Under the pieces are notes generated by a model. It was not told the DNA's origin. It saw only the letters and a program-made list of their open reading frames with translations, and did no database searches. The translations under genes and the position numbers were made by a program. Shown one piece after another: positions 40,653-53,331 of a stretch of 64,000 bases of DNA. Origin of the DNA: Coprinellus micaceus (taxonomy: Eukaryota > Basidiomycota > Agaricomycetes > Agaricales > Psathyrellaceae); contig OX596340.1 in the NCBI GenBank assembly GCA_951394405.1, forward strand, positions 682,001 through 746,000, in the 5' to 3' direction. The first letter of the stretch is position 1; every line of letters starts with the position of its first letter.

Positions 40653-41122
40653 GGCACGTGTCCCTTTGATTTCGGACTCGATCTGCAGGCAATACTGACA
40701 CTGTGATTCTTCTCTCCGATAGGGAATTTGGCCGGGAGTGTGGAGCTACATTGGGTCGGATCCCCCCTTCCAAATTTCATTCCGAAACTATCCCTCAGCC
40801 AAATCTCCGAAAACCGACTCGCTATCCCATTCTACCCAAGATATGCCTCGTACCTGATCTGTAATTATACGAGATTGCTAGGAGTTCCGCACTAAGTATA
40901 CTCTGGTCACTAGAATCGAGCTGGCACCCTGGCATAGCCGCTCAAGCGCTCAAGGTGGAGCCACAGTGCCCCCTCCAGTGACCCGGCCAAGTGTAAAATG
41001 TGAGGCTCGCGCACTCATATTGGGGTTGGGCGCTTAATATCCTCCATGTGTGACACGATGCGTGACATGTGACATCACAGTAACCCTCTCCCCTTCCACC
41101 ACGTTCCCACCACACGACGACG

Positions 41123-43500
41123 ATGAGTTGGGTTTCTGAGGGACTTGCACGCAACTCGAATTCCCAAAAGGACGAGGCAGTCAGCAACACGGCGGCCGGG
41201 TCTAGCCCGACCGTAGCGAGGTGGGTTCAGCTTCCCCTGAATTCAAGGTCTATTTCAGGGCGCTTAGTAGGACGGGAAGGTTCAAGTTCTCCAGGGGTCA
41301 CACGAAGTCTCAATTGAAGCCTTAAATGTGACCTCTGTCGCGAGAGATCATGTCACTGTTCAAGTGACCAACATCTCGAACAGTTACGGCGGTGAACCAA
41401 CGAAACCTCCCTTTCGTCAGCACTTACGTGTTACTCCCCCATCGTGGTATAGCCTGACTCAGAGGATTAGGTGCTCCAAAGGAGGATATTTTGAATTGGT
41501 TAGATGCCCCGCTCTTCCAACAGCAGCATCAAACCGCGTTGTCCAATAGGATGGACGGAACTGGCATATGGTTCATCGAATCAAATGAATTCGTTCAGTT
41601 CGCGAGCGGAAAAGGCGAAATTCTATGGGGGACTGGCATCCGTAAGATATTCTTATTCCTCTAAAGTACCTTTTGCGATGTATACTCAAGACCTCAACAG
41701 CCGGCTCTGGGAAAACTATCTTGACGAGGGCGGAAAGCCTTAATGTGTTCATGTTACCAGGCTGATCGAGAAATGTTGCGCAGGCCGCTTTCTGTCGATC
41801 GCTTGCAGAAGTTATTCGACAGCAATGCAGAAGTCGCTGTTCTATTTGTCTATCTCCGATATGACGAACGCCACTCCTATCGACATATACTCGCTTCGTT
41901 GCTTGCCCAGCTCGTCATCGAGCATGAAGGAGCCTATCTTCACCTGGCGTCTTTATATCCCAGTGAGAAGGCGAAAAGATCTGCCTTTATGGAGAAGAAA
42001 CATATGCTGCCTTTAACACTATCGCCAGAGGTCTTGCCAAGATCTTCGTGGTGCTCGACGGCGTGGATGAAGCCCCCGAAGATGTTAAAGATGAACTCAT
42101 GCAAGAGCTCCCGTCGACGGGCGTGAATTTACTGATCGTGTCACGCCCTCTCGACCTATACACGCCACTACTCCCCAACGCTACACACATCCGCATACAG
42201 GCACACCCGGAGGATATTGGGACTTTTATCCGGGAGCACTTCAAGAAGAACGTCAGGCTGAAGGTCATTGCCCAGGGAAAGCCCAATCTGGTTGAGGAGC
42301 TAACTGCCCGAGCCCAAAAGAAATCCGGTGGAATGTGAGTTCTACCTGGGCACGTAACTCTCGCAATTGCCAGCCTGACCTCAGGTTGCGTTAGGCTCAT
42401 TGTGGCAGAGCTTCAGATGAACGCGTTGCGGAGCTGCACCAGTGTCTACAGCCTATATGAAGCACTTGAAGGCCTTCCGTCAGGGATCGACGATATGTAC
42501 AGTCTCACCAGGAGCGCACCGACGCCCAAAGTGTAGCGGATGCTTCGAATACTCATCGAGTTATCACATGGCTTCTTCACAGTCGAGAGCCCCTATCTGT
42601 GGCTCTTATTCGACATGCCCTGTCTTTCTCTATGGAACAACTTGCCATCAACCCGACGGATCTCGCACCGGTGGGCCTCATCCTTTCCTCCTGTCAAGGG
42701 CTTGTTGGTCTCGAACAGACATATCCTGATGTTAGCTCCCCTTCTGCTAACGAATGTGGCATCTCAAATTGGCGCTCAGGAACCATCTTCTCAGAAGATC
42801 CCTTGGATTTGTCCCATGTGGAAGAAGAGCCGTCAGATTATCAGCTCAGGTTCATCCGTGAGTTCCTACACGACTTCCATCTCGGCATAGTCTCATTGTC
42901 TATCTTGAATTCAGACTACACCGTCCAGGAGTATATCAAGGCATCTGTCAGTTTCCGGTCTCTCCCAGGCCCTCACACCCTCATCTCTATTACTTGCTAC
43001 GCAGCTCGAAGGAGGTTATCGACACCTTCAATTGGAAGTTGGACCACCAGGATACCATACTTTTATTCGCGGCTGTAAGCTCGGAGGGTCGAGGCTGTAG
43101 GTCATATGCACGGCTGGTGCTGCACTACTGCTACCCAACCCCACACAGTGAAGAGATGGACCAACAAACTGGGGGCTTGCCGCTCCCTTGTGACATCGGG
43201 TCATGCATGCAATGTGATCACCAACGCCTATGCACCCCGCTGTTTGTGGGGGTGGGCAAGTTCAATGCCTCGACCGATGACTACAGTCGCAGATGGCTCA
43301 ACATGGCAGACTTGGAGTCCCCATACCCCACAAAGCAGTAGCCCAGATACTCTACTCTGGTTCAAATTCCATCGTGCTCGCAAACCTTGAATCTATACGT
43401 ATGCACGATATTGTGATCATTCCAGGCATATTGGTCGGGGTAGGTAGGCTTGAAAACCAGCACTATTTGACTGATGGTCTGACCCAGCAAGCGTGACACC
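41123..43500 (+). pseudogene. NACHT-domain NLR (STAND) pseudogene
   Basis: Fragments on the plus strand follow the order of a fungal NACHT NLR. DILNWLDAPLF and GTGIWFIESNEF precede a Walker A, GIPGSGKTILT, split by an intron (41642-41700). Next come VAVLFVYLRYDERHSYRHIL, the Walker B IFVVLDGVDEA (about 42045-42075) and LLIVSRPLDLYTPLLPNAT. After an intron the winged-helix part follows (LIVAELQMNALRSC, LLHSREPLSVALIRHALS, DYTVQEYIKA), and at the end a weak ankyrin-like stretch. One-base frame changes are needed near 41960, 42510 and 43000, and no introns fit there. STAND NLRs act in fungal non-self recognition; this copy cannot make a full protein unless the assembly is wrong. Confidence 0.65.
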
Positions 43501-43585
43501 ACATATATAGAGCATATGCCCTGGCCGCGTGCCTTGCTGCCCCAAATTCTGCTCCAACGCCTTACTTCCGCTATCGAGACAACCA

Positions 43586-43704
43586 ACGCGTACAAGGGAC
43601 TCCAAGATAGGGGCGTCTAAATTGGTACACGTGACCGCGTGTTCGATTTCGCCAGCAATTAATTATTGTCGCCACTTGGACCTCTACCACAACCACCGAC
43701 GCGT
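43586..43704 (+). promoter_or_regulatory. Two MluI boxes upstream of the resolvase gene
   Basis: ACGCGT occurs at 43586-43591 and 43699-43704, that is 128-133 and 15-20 bp before the GEN1-type start codon. This suggests S-phase control as for SMC3. The hexamer is expected by chance about sixteen times in a window of this size, so support is modest. Confidence 0.3.
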
Positions 43705-43718
43705 TCTTTTTGTTTGAA

Positions 43719-46700
43719 ATGGGCGTTCCTGGGCTCTGGGATGTGAGCATGCTCCTGTAAATACTATGCTAACCCCTCACATTGCCTATAGGTCATTCGA
43801 CCATCCGGGAAAGTCCGGTCTCTGACCCATCTCGCGGTAACCGAAGGCTTTGAGAAGAACCCTCAAGGCGTACGGGGCTATAGAATCGGAATAGATGCCA
43901 GCATCTGGTCTGTGCATATGGAGTACGGCAAGGAGGGTGAAAACCCTCACTTGAGAACGCTTTTCTTCCGCTGCGCCACGCTCATGAAGAGTCCTTTTCT
44001 ACCCCTTTTCGTCTTTGATGGTCCTAAGAGGCCTGATTTCAAGAGGGGAAAGAAAATTAACAAGACGCCTCATAAGCTTATTCCGTCGATGAAGCAAATC
44101 ATTGAGGCGTTTGGGTTTGAACATCGTACGGTACGTGACATCCCTTTTTCGAGGGGTCTTTGGCTAATGGCTGTATCCAGGCCCCTGGAGAAGCTGAAGC
44201 AGAGCTAGCATACCTCAACCAACTCGGGGTCATCGATGGGGTGCTCTCAGACGACGTGGATAACTTTCTATTTGGAGCTACGACTGTCATCCGCAAGTGC
44301 GCACACTCGTTCGCATTCTGGGTTCTTCGTTGACGTTCCACAGCCCAAGCAACAATCTATCCGGAAACAAGTCTAACCCCGCTCTGAACGCCCTTGGCAA
44401 GGACGACAAGAACCACACTCTGGTTTTCAAGTTCTCTGACTTCAACGAACACCCAGACATCGGACTCACGAGAGGCGGCCTCATTCTCATCGGTCTCCTT
44501 AGTGGAGGAGACTATCACACTGGTCTGGAACGTTGCGGCATGAAGACCGCCGTGGCCCTCGCGAAGTGTGGCTTCGGCGATACGCTCTACCAAGCTGTGA
44601 CGACTCTACCCCGAGATCAGTTACCGGTGTTTTTGGATTCCTGGAGGACCGAGGTGCGACATGAAATCCAGACCAACTCGCGAGGGCTGATCGGGAGGAA
44701 GTCGCCAGCACTCGCCAAGTGTCTTAGGAACGACTTCCCCGATATCGACGTGATCATGTCCTATGTCGACCCCGTTACGTCCGAGTCCATGGGCAAACCG
44801 TACCGCTCAGGCGACATACGGTGGGACAAGGAGCCTGACATTCCCAAGATAGCAGAGATCTGCGAATTCTTCTTTGAGTGGGGCTACAAGGAGTCGATTA
44901 TCAAGCGCTTCCGGACTGTTATATGGCATTCGGCTGTTCTGCGTATTTTGCGCAGGGCAGTGCTGGACATCGAGGCGGGGAACAGGGCTAAACCCTGTTC
45001 AAAACCTCAACCGTTTAACACACCTTCGAAAACGGGGAGAAGGCTCGATCCCGGCACCTGTGGGACGCCCTCGAAGATGATAGTAAAACATTTTTCGCAT
45101 TTGGGGATCGGAGAGCGCAGAGGCGACAATGACGAGGAAGACGATCCGCTCATCGTAAAGATTCACTCCACGAGGAACCACGTGTATACAGATGGTATCT
45201 TGGAGTACCGGCTAGAGATATCTCCGGCACAACTCGTTCACCTCGCAGAATTGGGGGTCAAAGGCACTCGCGAAAAGCCAACCGACGAATGGGAGGACGA
45301 GGAAGACAAGGAAGACAAGGAAGCCAAAGAAGAAGCCGCCAAGGACCCGTTGGACCATATGAGAGTGTGGATGCCCGCGTGCATGGTTGACATCGTCGAG
45401 CCGACGTTGGTGGATTCTTTCAACGAGGTCGAGGCGAAAAAGGCAGCAAAGAAGGCGAACAAGGGGCAAGGCAGGGGTCGCAAGAAAAAGGCGACAGAGG
45501 ATACCGACGGAGACGAGCCAACTGCTTCGCCGCCTAAACCAAAGGCGCCTGCTCGATCGAGGAAAGCACCAGCGCAAGTGAGCGACGGGGACGATGTTCT
45601 CCCCGTTTCTCCCCCCAAGGCCAAGGCTATGACCAGCTCTCGACGACCAGCAGCTACCAGCAAGAGTAAGGCCGTGTCCATCTCGACTTCGACAAAGGCG
45701 AAAGCCAAGGTCGTAGGAAATATGAGACTTACCGCTCCTGGCCTCTCGTCTGACGACGACGATAGTGACGACGAGGTTCCGTCGCCGTCCCGGCTGTTTG
45801 CGCCGCGCCCACGACACCCAACTAGCAGCTCCGCTCTACCCACGCGATCCGACACCGTATTCGACGCATTTGATTCTGGCAGCGAGATTGCACCATCACC
45901 ATCTCCAACACGGCGGAATGGTGTCAGGGACTTGACCAAAAAAGCCAAGTCTTCGAGCTCGACATCGGTATCTGTGACAGGCAGCTCGACTATTACGGGT
46001 TTCTTCCCTGCAAGCAAGCCAAGTGCACGGAATATCTCCTCAGCGATTGAGAAAGCTCAGCGAACGACGAGCAAGTCGGCGATCTCCGCGGGTGCAACGA
46101 AGGGGACCAGCATGACGGCCACTACCAAGACAAACGCAGTCGCAGGACCAAGTAGAAAGCCAACGGCACCCGTCCAGCTCAAGTTTTTCGACGACTACGA
46201 CCTGTCTGTCGAAGGAAAAGCAAACGAATCCTTCAATTCGGATGACCTGTTTGCCTCGCGAACGCCGTCTCCTCAGAAACTAGGCACATCGAAACGGACC
46301 AAGGAAATTGACTTCGAAGACGACGAGCTTCCTGTCCTGTTCCCAGCTCGTACTACTGCGTCCAAGGCCAAAGGAGGATCTATGGCGTCCTCTATTGCAT
46401 TGTCCCTATCGAAGTCACGGTCGCACCTCCAACGCACTCTATCCATCTCTGACTCCGACTCGGATTCGCGAGATAGATATAGAAAATCCCCGCGAAAGTC
46501 TGCCTCCCATTACTCGCCTGCCTCATCCAAAGCCCCAACGAGAGCACCTTCTCCTACGCCCCAATCACGAAGTAGTGGTAAGGCTCCTCCTGGCGGGTTG
46601 AAGAAGGCCGCACCTAAGCCCGGACTCAACCTCGGAATGATCAAGAACAAGATCGACCTGAAGTCACTGCCTGTGTATGAAATCTCGAGCGATGAGGACG

Positions 46701-46906
46701 AGGACGAGGGCGGTGGGGTGGAGGAGGTAAAGGTGGCGAGTGTGAAACCTCTCGCTACTGCAAATGAGAATAAGAGTGGGACAAAGGCGGGGAATTCAAG
46801 GTCCTCTAAACCTAGGTCAGATGTCCCGCCACTCTTGAGGGCGAGGGAGAAGAACCCACAGAAGGGGCCGCCCGGCGGGGAGAGGATTTTCATCGATTTG
46901 ACTTAG
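43719..46906 (+). CDS. GEN1/Yen1-type Holliday junction resolvase
   Basis: This belongs to the XPG/Rad2 nuclease family that cuts four-way junctions and flaps. Exons are 43719-43742, 43792-44130, 44181-44296 and 44344-46906 (1013 residues). The start MGVPGLWD is the invariant XPG N-terminus. RIGIDASIW and LFVFDGPKRP follow, then the XPG-I block APGEAEAELAYLN and DDVDNFLFGA with catalytic acids, and LLSGGDYHTGLERCG (helix-hairpin-helix entry). GYKESIIKRF leads to a GEN1-like chromodomain-type region (ILEYRLEISPAQL, DHMRVWMPACM). The last ~500 residues are disordered, rich in Lys, Ser and acidic runs, ending ERIFIDLT. The GEN1 group is favoured over FEN1, EXO1 or XPG by the MGVPGLWD/APGEAEAE arrangement and long tail. 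Yeast Yen1 is controlled by CDK phosphorylation of such tails; that is inference here. Confidence 0.9.
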
Positions 46907-47557
46907 GTTTTCCAGGGTGGGGAGGTATAGAGAGACACACTAGAATTGTTACGAATCCCACAATCGATATGTATATTTATGTGTTCAAGTACCTCCTGGT
47001 CCAGCTGTGTGAACAGAACGGACACAAGAGGAGGCTGATGGCGCATCACTGGGCGCTTGTTTCGAACTTGCTTCATTTGCCACGTACATCCCACTCACCA
47101 AGCGACGACAGGGTAGACTTCGCCGAGACTCCCTTTTAAAAGTCCACCCTCTCAGTATTGCATCGTGCGTCTGGTCCACCTTGCCCTTTAGTTATCTTGG
47201 TCTCACTGCGCGGGCGAAGGTCAGTGCCATCTTGGCGGTGGTTCTGTAGTCCCTGACTTTACTTGACTGGGTGTTGCTGTTTTCATTGGTATCCGGATCA
47301 AGACACTTCAAAACACTATGAGCAAATTAACTGCGCAAACCGATCTCTGAAAGGCGGTGTATTGTGGTCCAAGCGTGGAGCCCCATATACCCAAATCACC
47401 TTTGTCTCAAACTACATACGGGGGTTTCATTCCAACGTCGACGCGCGCCCGCCCACCACAGACCTTTTCAGAGAGCCGCAGGTATGTCCCCTCGTCACTG
47501 CACTAGCCTTTCCCAATCAAAGCTACCCACGGGAGTTCTACAGCCCAGCATATCACA
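46907..47557. other. Intergenic, no gene supported
   Basis: Between two plus-strand genes. An open frame at 47263-47484 ending near a GT donor could be a 5' leader exon of the next gene, but nothing confirms it. Confidence 0.35.
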
Positions 47558-50032
47558 ATGACGCCGGCCCCTAACATCCAATACCCTATCCACGACATAT
47601 ACAATCAGCTTCACGGGAACGAATCTTCGTCGGGAAGCAGTGATTCAGGGTCGGGCGGTGGTGGAAGACGAGGAACTAGCCGAGGCCAAGCTAAGCATCG
47701 GACGAGACCACACACGCCCCCTCCTTTATTACCAACCCACGGCCTCTCTGGGGTAGCCCGCACGCTTCCCAGCGACCAGACGTCAACGTTCTACAAAGGT
47801 GCCGACTTCGAAGCCACGTCAAAGCGCATAGACCTCCCCCGCATCGTCACACATAGCCCATCTATTTCCCCACTGGCACGCGAAGACTCTCCAATGGGCG
47901 AGTTGAGATCTAGTAGGTGGTCACCAGACACCTTGTCCTACCCCAATTCCGCCATCTTGGACCACGACATACGCTCCCGGGTTCGCTCCCCTCTGGAGAA
48001 CCACCTACAGTTTGTCTCCAGTGTCTCACCTTCATCCTCTGCGGATGTGAGGGCAAGGTCCAGCGATGATGGTCGTTCACTTGGACCCGTCCCAGACCCC
48101 CTGTCTGCCGGCCTCTCAGACGAAGCCGACGACGAACGATCCTACGAAACCGACTCGACCCTTTCCCTCGCGTCCGCTACTGGGTCAGAATCAGATGTTG
48201 ACTCCCCGGAGACAGGGTTCTCTTCCGAACAGGAGGTCAAGGGCTTCGAGGACCACAACGCTCGCGAGGCAGAACTACAAGACTACTTCTCGCACACTTC
48301 ACGAATGCCCACGAAGAAGACGGGTTTCGGTCTTAGGAAGAGGGTTCGCAAGACCAAGTACACACACGGACATGCGCTGCAGCGGATGCCGGGGAAGGTG
48401 AAGGGGTTCAGTGTGCAAGTTCCCCATTACCATCATCGGTTACATGCGAGAGAGGCCAAAGAGGAGGGAGATAGCAAGAAGAGAGCTCGCAGTGGTACAC
48501 CCGGATCGGCGATACCAAAGAGGCTTCACCTTGACGAGAACGAAACAGGGTTCAGGAGCGGCGAATCGAGTGACGAGCGCGAGGCCCTGGGTGCAGCGTT
48601 TGTCAACCTGAATCTCAGCGAGACGGGTCGCGATGTCAGGGTATTGGTAAGGTCGAAACAGACGAAGGCGCGCGCAGCAGGGGGCAGCTTGTTCGACTAC
48701 GATCGGATCCTTGACAAGCTACTTGTCGAGGAGCCGATGCTGTTCGAGGACACTGATGACCTATACCACCGTAAGCTGGTAAGGCTCTTTCTATTACTCG
48801 GCGATCACCCTATCCTCACACTTCTCGCAGATCATGTATCCCCGAGAATCGCCCCAGTTCATGATCAAGCGCCTCCCGCTTTCATCTTCCGAGCTCCGCG
48901 TCGTGCTCGAGCTCAACCAAGCTGAAGTTAGAAATGTTGCATGGAACCCGGCCCCACGTGTCATATGTGCTGTCGACCGCCCTCGGTTGTGCCTGATTTC
49001 AGATAAGAACAAGGGTGACGACAGGCTGGGCAGACCGGACGATGATGTTTTCCTTTTCTTTGAGCCTCTTGAAGAAGTCGAGAACAATCCAGCTCTGAAT
49101 GGGCCCGGTGAACAGCTGGATATGTTCAAGGAACTACTCGAGGTACGCTCGGTCTCTTCCTGTCCCTCCTTATAGTCCCCGCTCACCACAATGTGGAATA
49201 GGGCCTCACTTTCTTACACGAGCATCATGTCGCAGGGTTTAGGTGTAATCTCGCTCGTTCGTTCATGCGCCTACCGTCCGCTCAGAGGGCAAAGAAGCCA
49301 GCGAAGCACGTTTCGGGGATTTCTTCACCCTTTCGCTTCCCCGATCACGATGCAGGGATGTTGCGGTACCACTTCGTCGACTTCGCAGAGGCTCAGCGCC
49401 TTGGCGCCGCTTCACCACTCCCGTCCCCAATCACCCCTACGCGAACGAACGTCGTGCACGATGAGGCGATGAAGGACGTCCAAAGCTTGGGATCGCTTCT
49501 GGAAGCTACCCTGCGCGAAAGAATGACACCCGAGGTTCAGGAACACTTCATGCCTCTTGCAACTCTGATGATGAATAGGAGGATCAGCGCCGACGGGGCC
49601 AGGGTCATGTTCATGGATGTGCTGAGGAACAGCGAAGTAAAGCGGAGGCTAGGAGCGGGAAAGTTGGCTTCGGCGGCCAGGCGGATAGCTCCACAAAGGT
49701 TCGGCAGGAGAAAGAAGAAGAGATCCGTACTTGTGAAATCGGTGTCAGGTAGCGAAGCCTCCCAAGGAGGGTCAGGTTACGACATCATGGAGGGTGAAGA
49801 GGACAGCGATGATCACGGCCATCCTCAATACTACTACCCCATAGGAACGGATTCGGACGACCCTAACTACCACTCTGAAGGGGGTGGCGGGGAAGAGGAG
49901 GGGACTTCATATGGGCGGGAGGGGCCCGGGACGATCACAGCCTATGCGATACCAGGAGGCAGTGCCAGACTGACGTCTGTAGAGATTGTACCCAAGACGA
50001 TCCATCGCAACCGGGTTAAGGGGGGAAATTGA
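47558..50032 (+). CDS. Uncharacterised protein with degenerate kinase-like C-terminus
   Basis: Exons are 47558-48778, 48831-49142 and 49202-50032 (787 residues). The first ~320 residues are low-complexity, rich in Ser, Asp, Arg and Pro, with basic patches (LRKRVRKTKY). From about residue 410 the sequence resembles the eukaryotic kinase fold: MIKRLPLSSSEL, then VFLFFEPLEE (hinge-like), then LLEGLTFLHEHHVAGFRCNL. An active kinase would have HRD...N at that last site; here the Asp and the Asn arrangement are missing and I see no DFG. A C-terminal tail follows with basic (RRKKKRS) and acidic stretches. The reading as a pseudokinase is a tentative inference; fungal hypothetical proteins of this kind are frequent in Agaricomycetes. 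Confidence 0.6.
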
Positions 50033-50474
50033 GACGTGGAGTGGCTAGGGTGAGTCCGCGCTTCCACGAATATCAATCCCACCTACCCCGTGAATATATT
50101 TTCTGGTCCATGGCGTCGACGCTCGTTTGGAGGGTAAGCGCCCAAGACTGCTTGCGCCGGGAACCCTATTACTTAAGTCCAACTAGTCTTTTACAACCCT
50201 TGGATCGGTTTATGCCAATGACAGTGCGCTTTGATAGCATGTCTGACTGGGAGGTGTCTGGAGAGAACAACGCGTGCCTAAGCGCCCAAAGCTCACCGGG
50301 TTTGCCGCGAACATGCTGGTAGGTGGCAAATTTAATCCCCGCAAGGCACCCATCATGATCATCATGGCAGCTCTCGCCACTCAGTTCCCCTGGCGCCGTT
50401 CTGTTCGCAACCACCGCGTCGTCTCAACATAATTCCCCTTCACTCGTAGCCAAAACACCGTAAAGACCCTTCTC
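50033..50474. other. Intergenic
   Basis: Promoter-side sequence of the first BTB gene. No gene is seen. Confidence 0.5.
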
Positions 50475-51681
50475 ATGCCCAAGAGACGTCGCGTTGAATC
50501 TGACAATGGGAGTGAGGGTGCGGGGGAGCTTCAGATCGCTACCAGCGCAACCGTCACGCTTGCGACACGATCCTCAATCTGGCTCAGTGACGGAAACATC
50601 GTCTTACAAGCAGAGAACACGCAGTTTAAAGTCCACCAGGGATATCTAGCACGGCTCTCGACTATATTTTCCGACGTATTCTCAGTACCTCAGCCTGTGG
50701 ACGGGTCTCAGCCACTCGTGGATGGGTGCGTTGTTCTGCACCTTCAGGACTCTGCCCAGGACCTCTTCGTCGCTCTGTCAGAGATATATGACCGGTAAGC
50801 CCCGTCTATTTGATCTATAAATGTCTGACGTGTATCTTCCCACCTCATAACAGCTGCTACAGTCCCAGAGAACAAATACATGTCGATACTGTGCTCGCTA
50901 TGATCCGAATCGGAAGGAAGTACGAGATCCAGCACCTACTGAAGGAGGGTATCGCCAGGCTCCGGGCAGAATTTCCAGCAGCACTGGAAGAACATGACAA
51001 AGTCGACGATACTGTCAGTTGGAGTGGCATTATAGATAACGATGACGCAGGATCGGACGTCCTGTTCCGTATCGCGAACTTCTGTACCACACACGGCGAC
51101 ATGAAGGAGCTGCTACCCGTTCTCCCCCTTGCATACTACTGGGCTAATTGCCGAAACCTCGTGAGTGATTTGTATAAAGACTGGTCCATGCGGTTCCTCT
51201 AATCACAGCCTCACGCCGCTGCTCATCCCACACACGGCAGACGACCATACTAGATGGCGATCCGATTGGAGAAGGTGTCCAATGCACTCCAACTTTACTC
51301 TCTTCAGAAGCACAAAAGATTTGCCTTCGCGGTCGCCAGAAATTGCTTGACCGATTCGGCAGCTCCTTCGCGTGGGTGGACAAAATCCCTCGAGCCAATC
51401 TGTTCGGCGGAACTCCGAGTCCACACCCTCAAAAATGTTCGAACGTCGTCGAGCCCTTGACAAACATACTTTGGAAGCCGGAACCGCAGCTATATCTCAT
51501 GCTTGAACCATGGGATCGCTTACAGAAGCAACTAGATAGGGTGGCTCTTAGGAAGGAGATGTGTGGCGACTGTTATGTAGCCGCCCGCAAGTCCCATATG
51601 CAAGCGAGGGAACAGCTTTGGAACGACCTGCCAGGGTTTTTCGGTCTTCCATCGTGGGATGTATTACGCGCAGATGCTTGA
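50475..51681 (+). CDS. BTB/POZ domain protein 1
   Basis: Exons are 50475-50794, 50854-51160 and 51241-51681 (355 residues). The N-terminus MPKRRR is a likely nuclear localisation signal. The BTB fold follows: SSIWLSDGNIVLQAENTQFK, then YLARLSTIFSDVFSVPQP, VLHLQDSAQDL, and after the first intron CYSPREQ, MIRIGRKYEIQHL and LPLAYYW. The C-terminal third has CGDC and a conserved tail W-x2-LPGFFGLPSWDVL. BTB domains mediate dimerisation and often cullin-3 binding; the partner and role of this family are unknown. It shares exon phases and motifs with three other copies in this window. Confidence 0.88.
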
Positions 51682-51910
51682 TATTGGACTCTTTATGTTT
51701 CTATCGGCCCAAGTCACCCCAAACGCAGATGATATACTTTTTCGCAAGGGCGCTTAAAGCATGCCTTGGTGGGCCTTGCCGAACCGGCAAATTGCGCCAC
51801 CATAACTTTATTCGGGCTCAACACACGACGTCACTACTCCTCTTCAACTCTCATCTAGTCCCAGCCACTCGCTCCGGTTTTTCGCCCTCCATTCCTGGAA
51901 AGGCTCGAAT

Positions 51911-53026
51911 ATGCCTAAAAGACGTCGTACTGATCCAGCCGAGGCTGAGGAACAGCAAGACACTGCCAGCACAACCGCAGGCTCATCGCTCACTCGGTCC
52001 GACGTATGGATGGAGGACGGAAGTGTTGTGTTGCAAGCGGAGAACACACAATTCAAAGTCCATCGTGGATTACTGGCGCGGGTGTCGCCCATATTTGCCG
52101 ACGTCTTCTCTGTTCCGCAACCTTTGGAAGGCAATCTGGTTGTCGAGGGATGTCCTGTTGTTCACTTGCAGGACACCGCGGAGGACGTCCGATATCTCAT
52201 GGGCTCCTTGTACGACCAGTAGGTCGTAGGTTTCTATTTACCATAGCGCCTGACTCAACCTATCGTTTGGTAGAAGATACCATTCGAAGAAGGCCATGCC
52301 GCCCTGGGTTGGCACCGCCTTACTGCGTTTGGGGAGGAAATACGAGATTCAGTTCCTCTTTGACGAGGTGGTAGCGCGACTGAAGGCGGAGTTCCCACAT
52401 ACCTTGGCCCAATATGACACCCCAGGGGCTAGTTCATGGAAAGAATTCCAAGTGACAACGAACAACCTCCAGTACCTTACCGAATTCGCCCACCATTCTG
52501 GCATTTTGGAGATTCGCGGCGTCCTTCCCATGGCTTATTATTGGAGTTGTACCAGACTCGGTGTCGTGAGTTTGGCTGCCTTCGTCGATTCGGCGTGACT
52601 TGACTCACACGGCTTGCCTCACAGAACGGTATAATCAAAGGAGACGATGACCATGGGCCTCTGACCCCCAGCCTACAAAGTGTCTGCCTAGCTGGCCGCG
52701 AGAAGTTGATCTCTCGCTTCAACGAGGCATTTGCATGGGTGGATAATCTCGGAACAGACCAGTTCTCGTGTGGAGGCGAACTAAGATGTTCTACCGCCTC
52801 CAAAGAGCTCATATCCGCCCTTTGGAGGCCAGAACCACAGATCTCGCTAGTGCTCGACACATGGGAGGATTTCTTGGACGCCAACCCTGTAGTCCTCCGA
52901 AGACTCTGCATGAATTGCTTCCTTTCGGCACAGCACGCGCTCTTATCCTGCCGAGTGGAGACATGGGATGAATTACCTTCCTACTTTGACCTCCCTGGAT
53001 GGGACGCTCTTAACGCCCCAACGTAA
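51911..53026 (+). CDS. BTB/POZ domain protein 2
   Basis: Exons are 51911-52218, 52274-52565 and 52625-53026 (333 residues). It is a tandem copy of the preceding gene, 230 bp downstream. It starts MPKRRRTDP; the BTB part has DVWMEDGSVVLQAENTQFK, VFSVPQPLEG and PVVHLQDTAEDV. The second exon has LLRLGRKYEIQFL and LPMAYYW, and the C-terminus CMNC with LPSYFDLPGWDAL. After the first exon the BTB1-type CYSPRE segment is replaced by RYHSKKAM, so the two have diverged there. No lesion is seen. Confidence 0.88.
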
Positions 53027-53331
53027 TCAATCGGATACTTATCGCTACAAATGACCGCCATGCAAAACCTTTACTTAAATAGTGGGCCGAGAGAGAGAGA
53101 GAGAGAGAGAGAATTCCTCGTCCAAGGCTCCGGTAGAAACGCGACGGGCGCCTATTTTCAAGGCCATCAGTTAGCACTCAGATGTAAATCTGCCTCCGTT
53201 AATAGCGTGGTCCTGCGTCGAAGAAAACGGGGAAGGATAGCATAAAGTGGGAGGTGCAGTACATGATGTTAAATAAGTGGTAAAAGCATAATCCATGATG
53301 CATAAGAGTGTTTGAGTTCTTAACGAAGCCC
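53027..53331. other. Convergent intergenic with (GA)n tract
   Basis: A run of about 12 GA units occupies 53089-53112 between two convergent BTB genes. No gene is seen. Confidence 0.8.
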
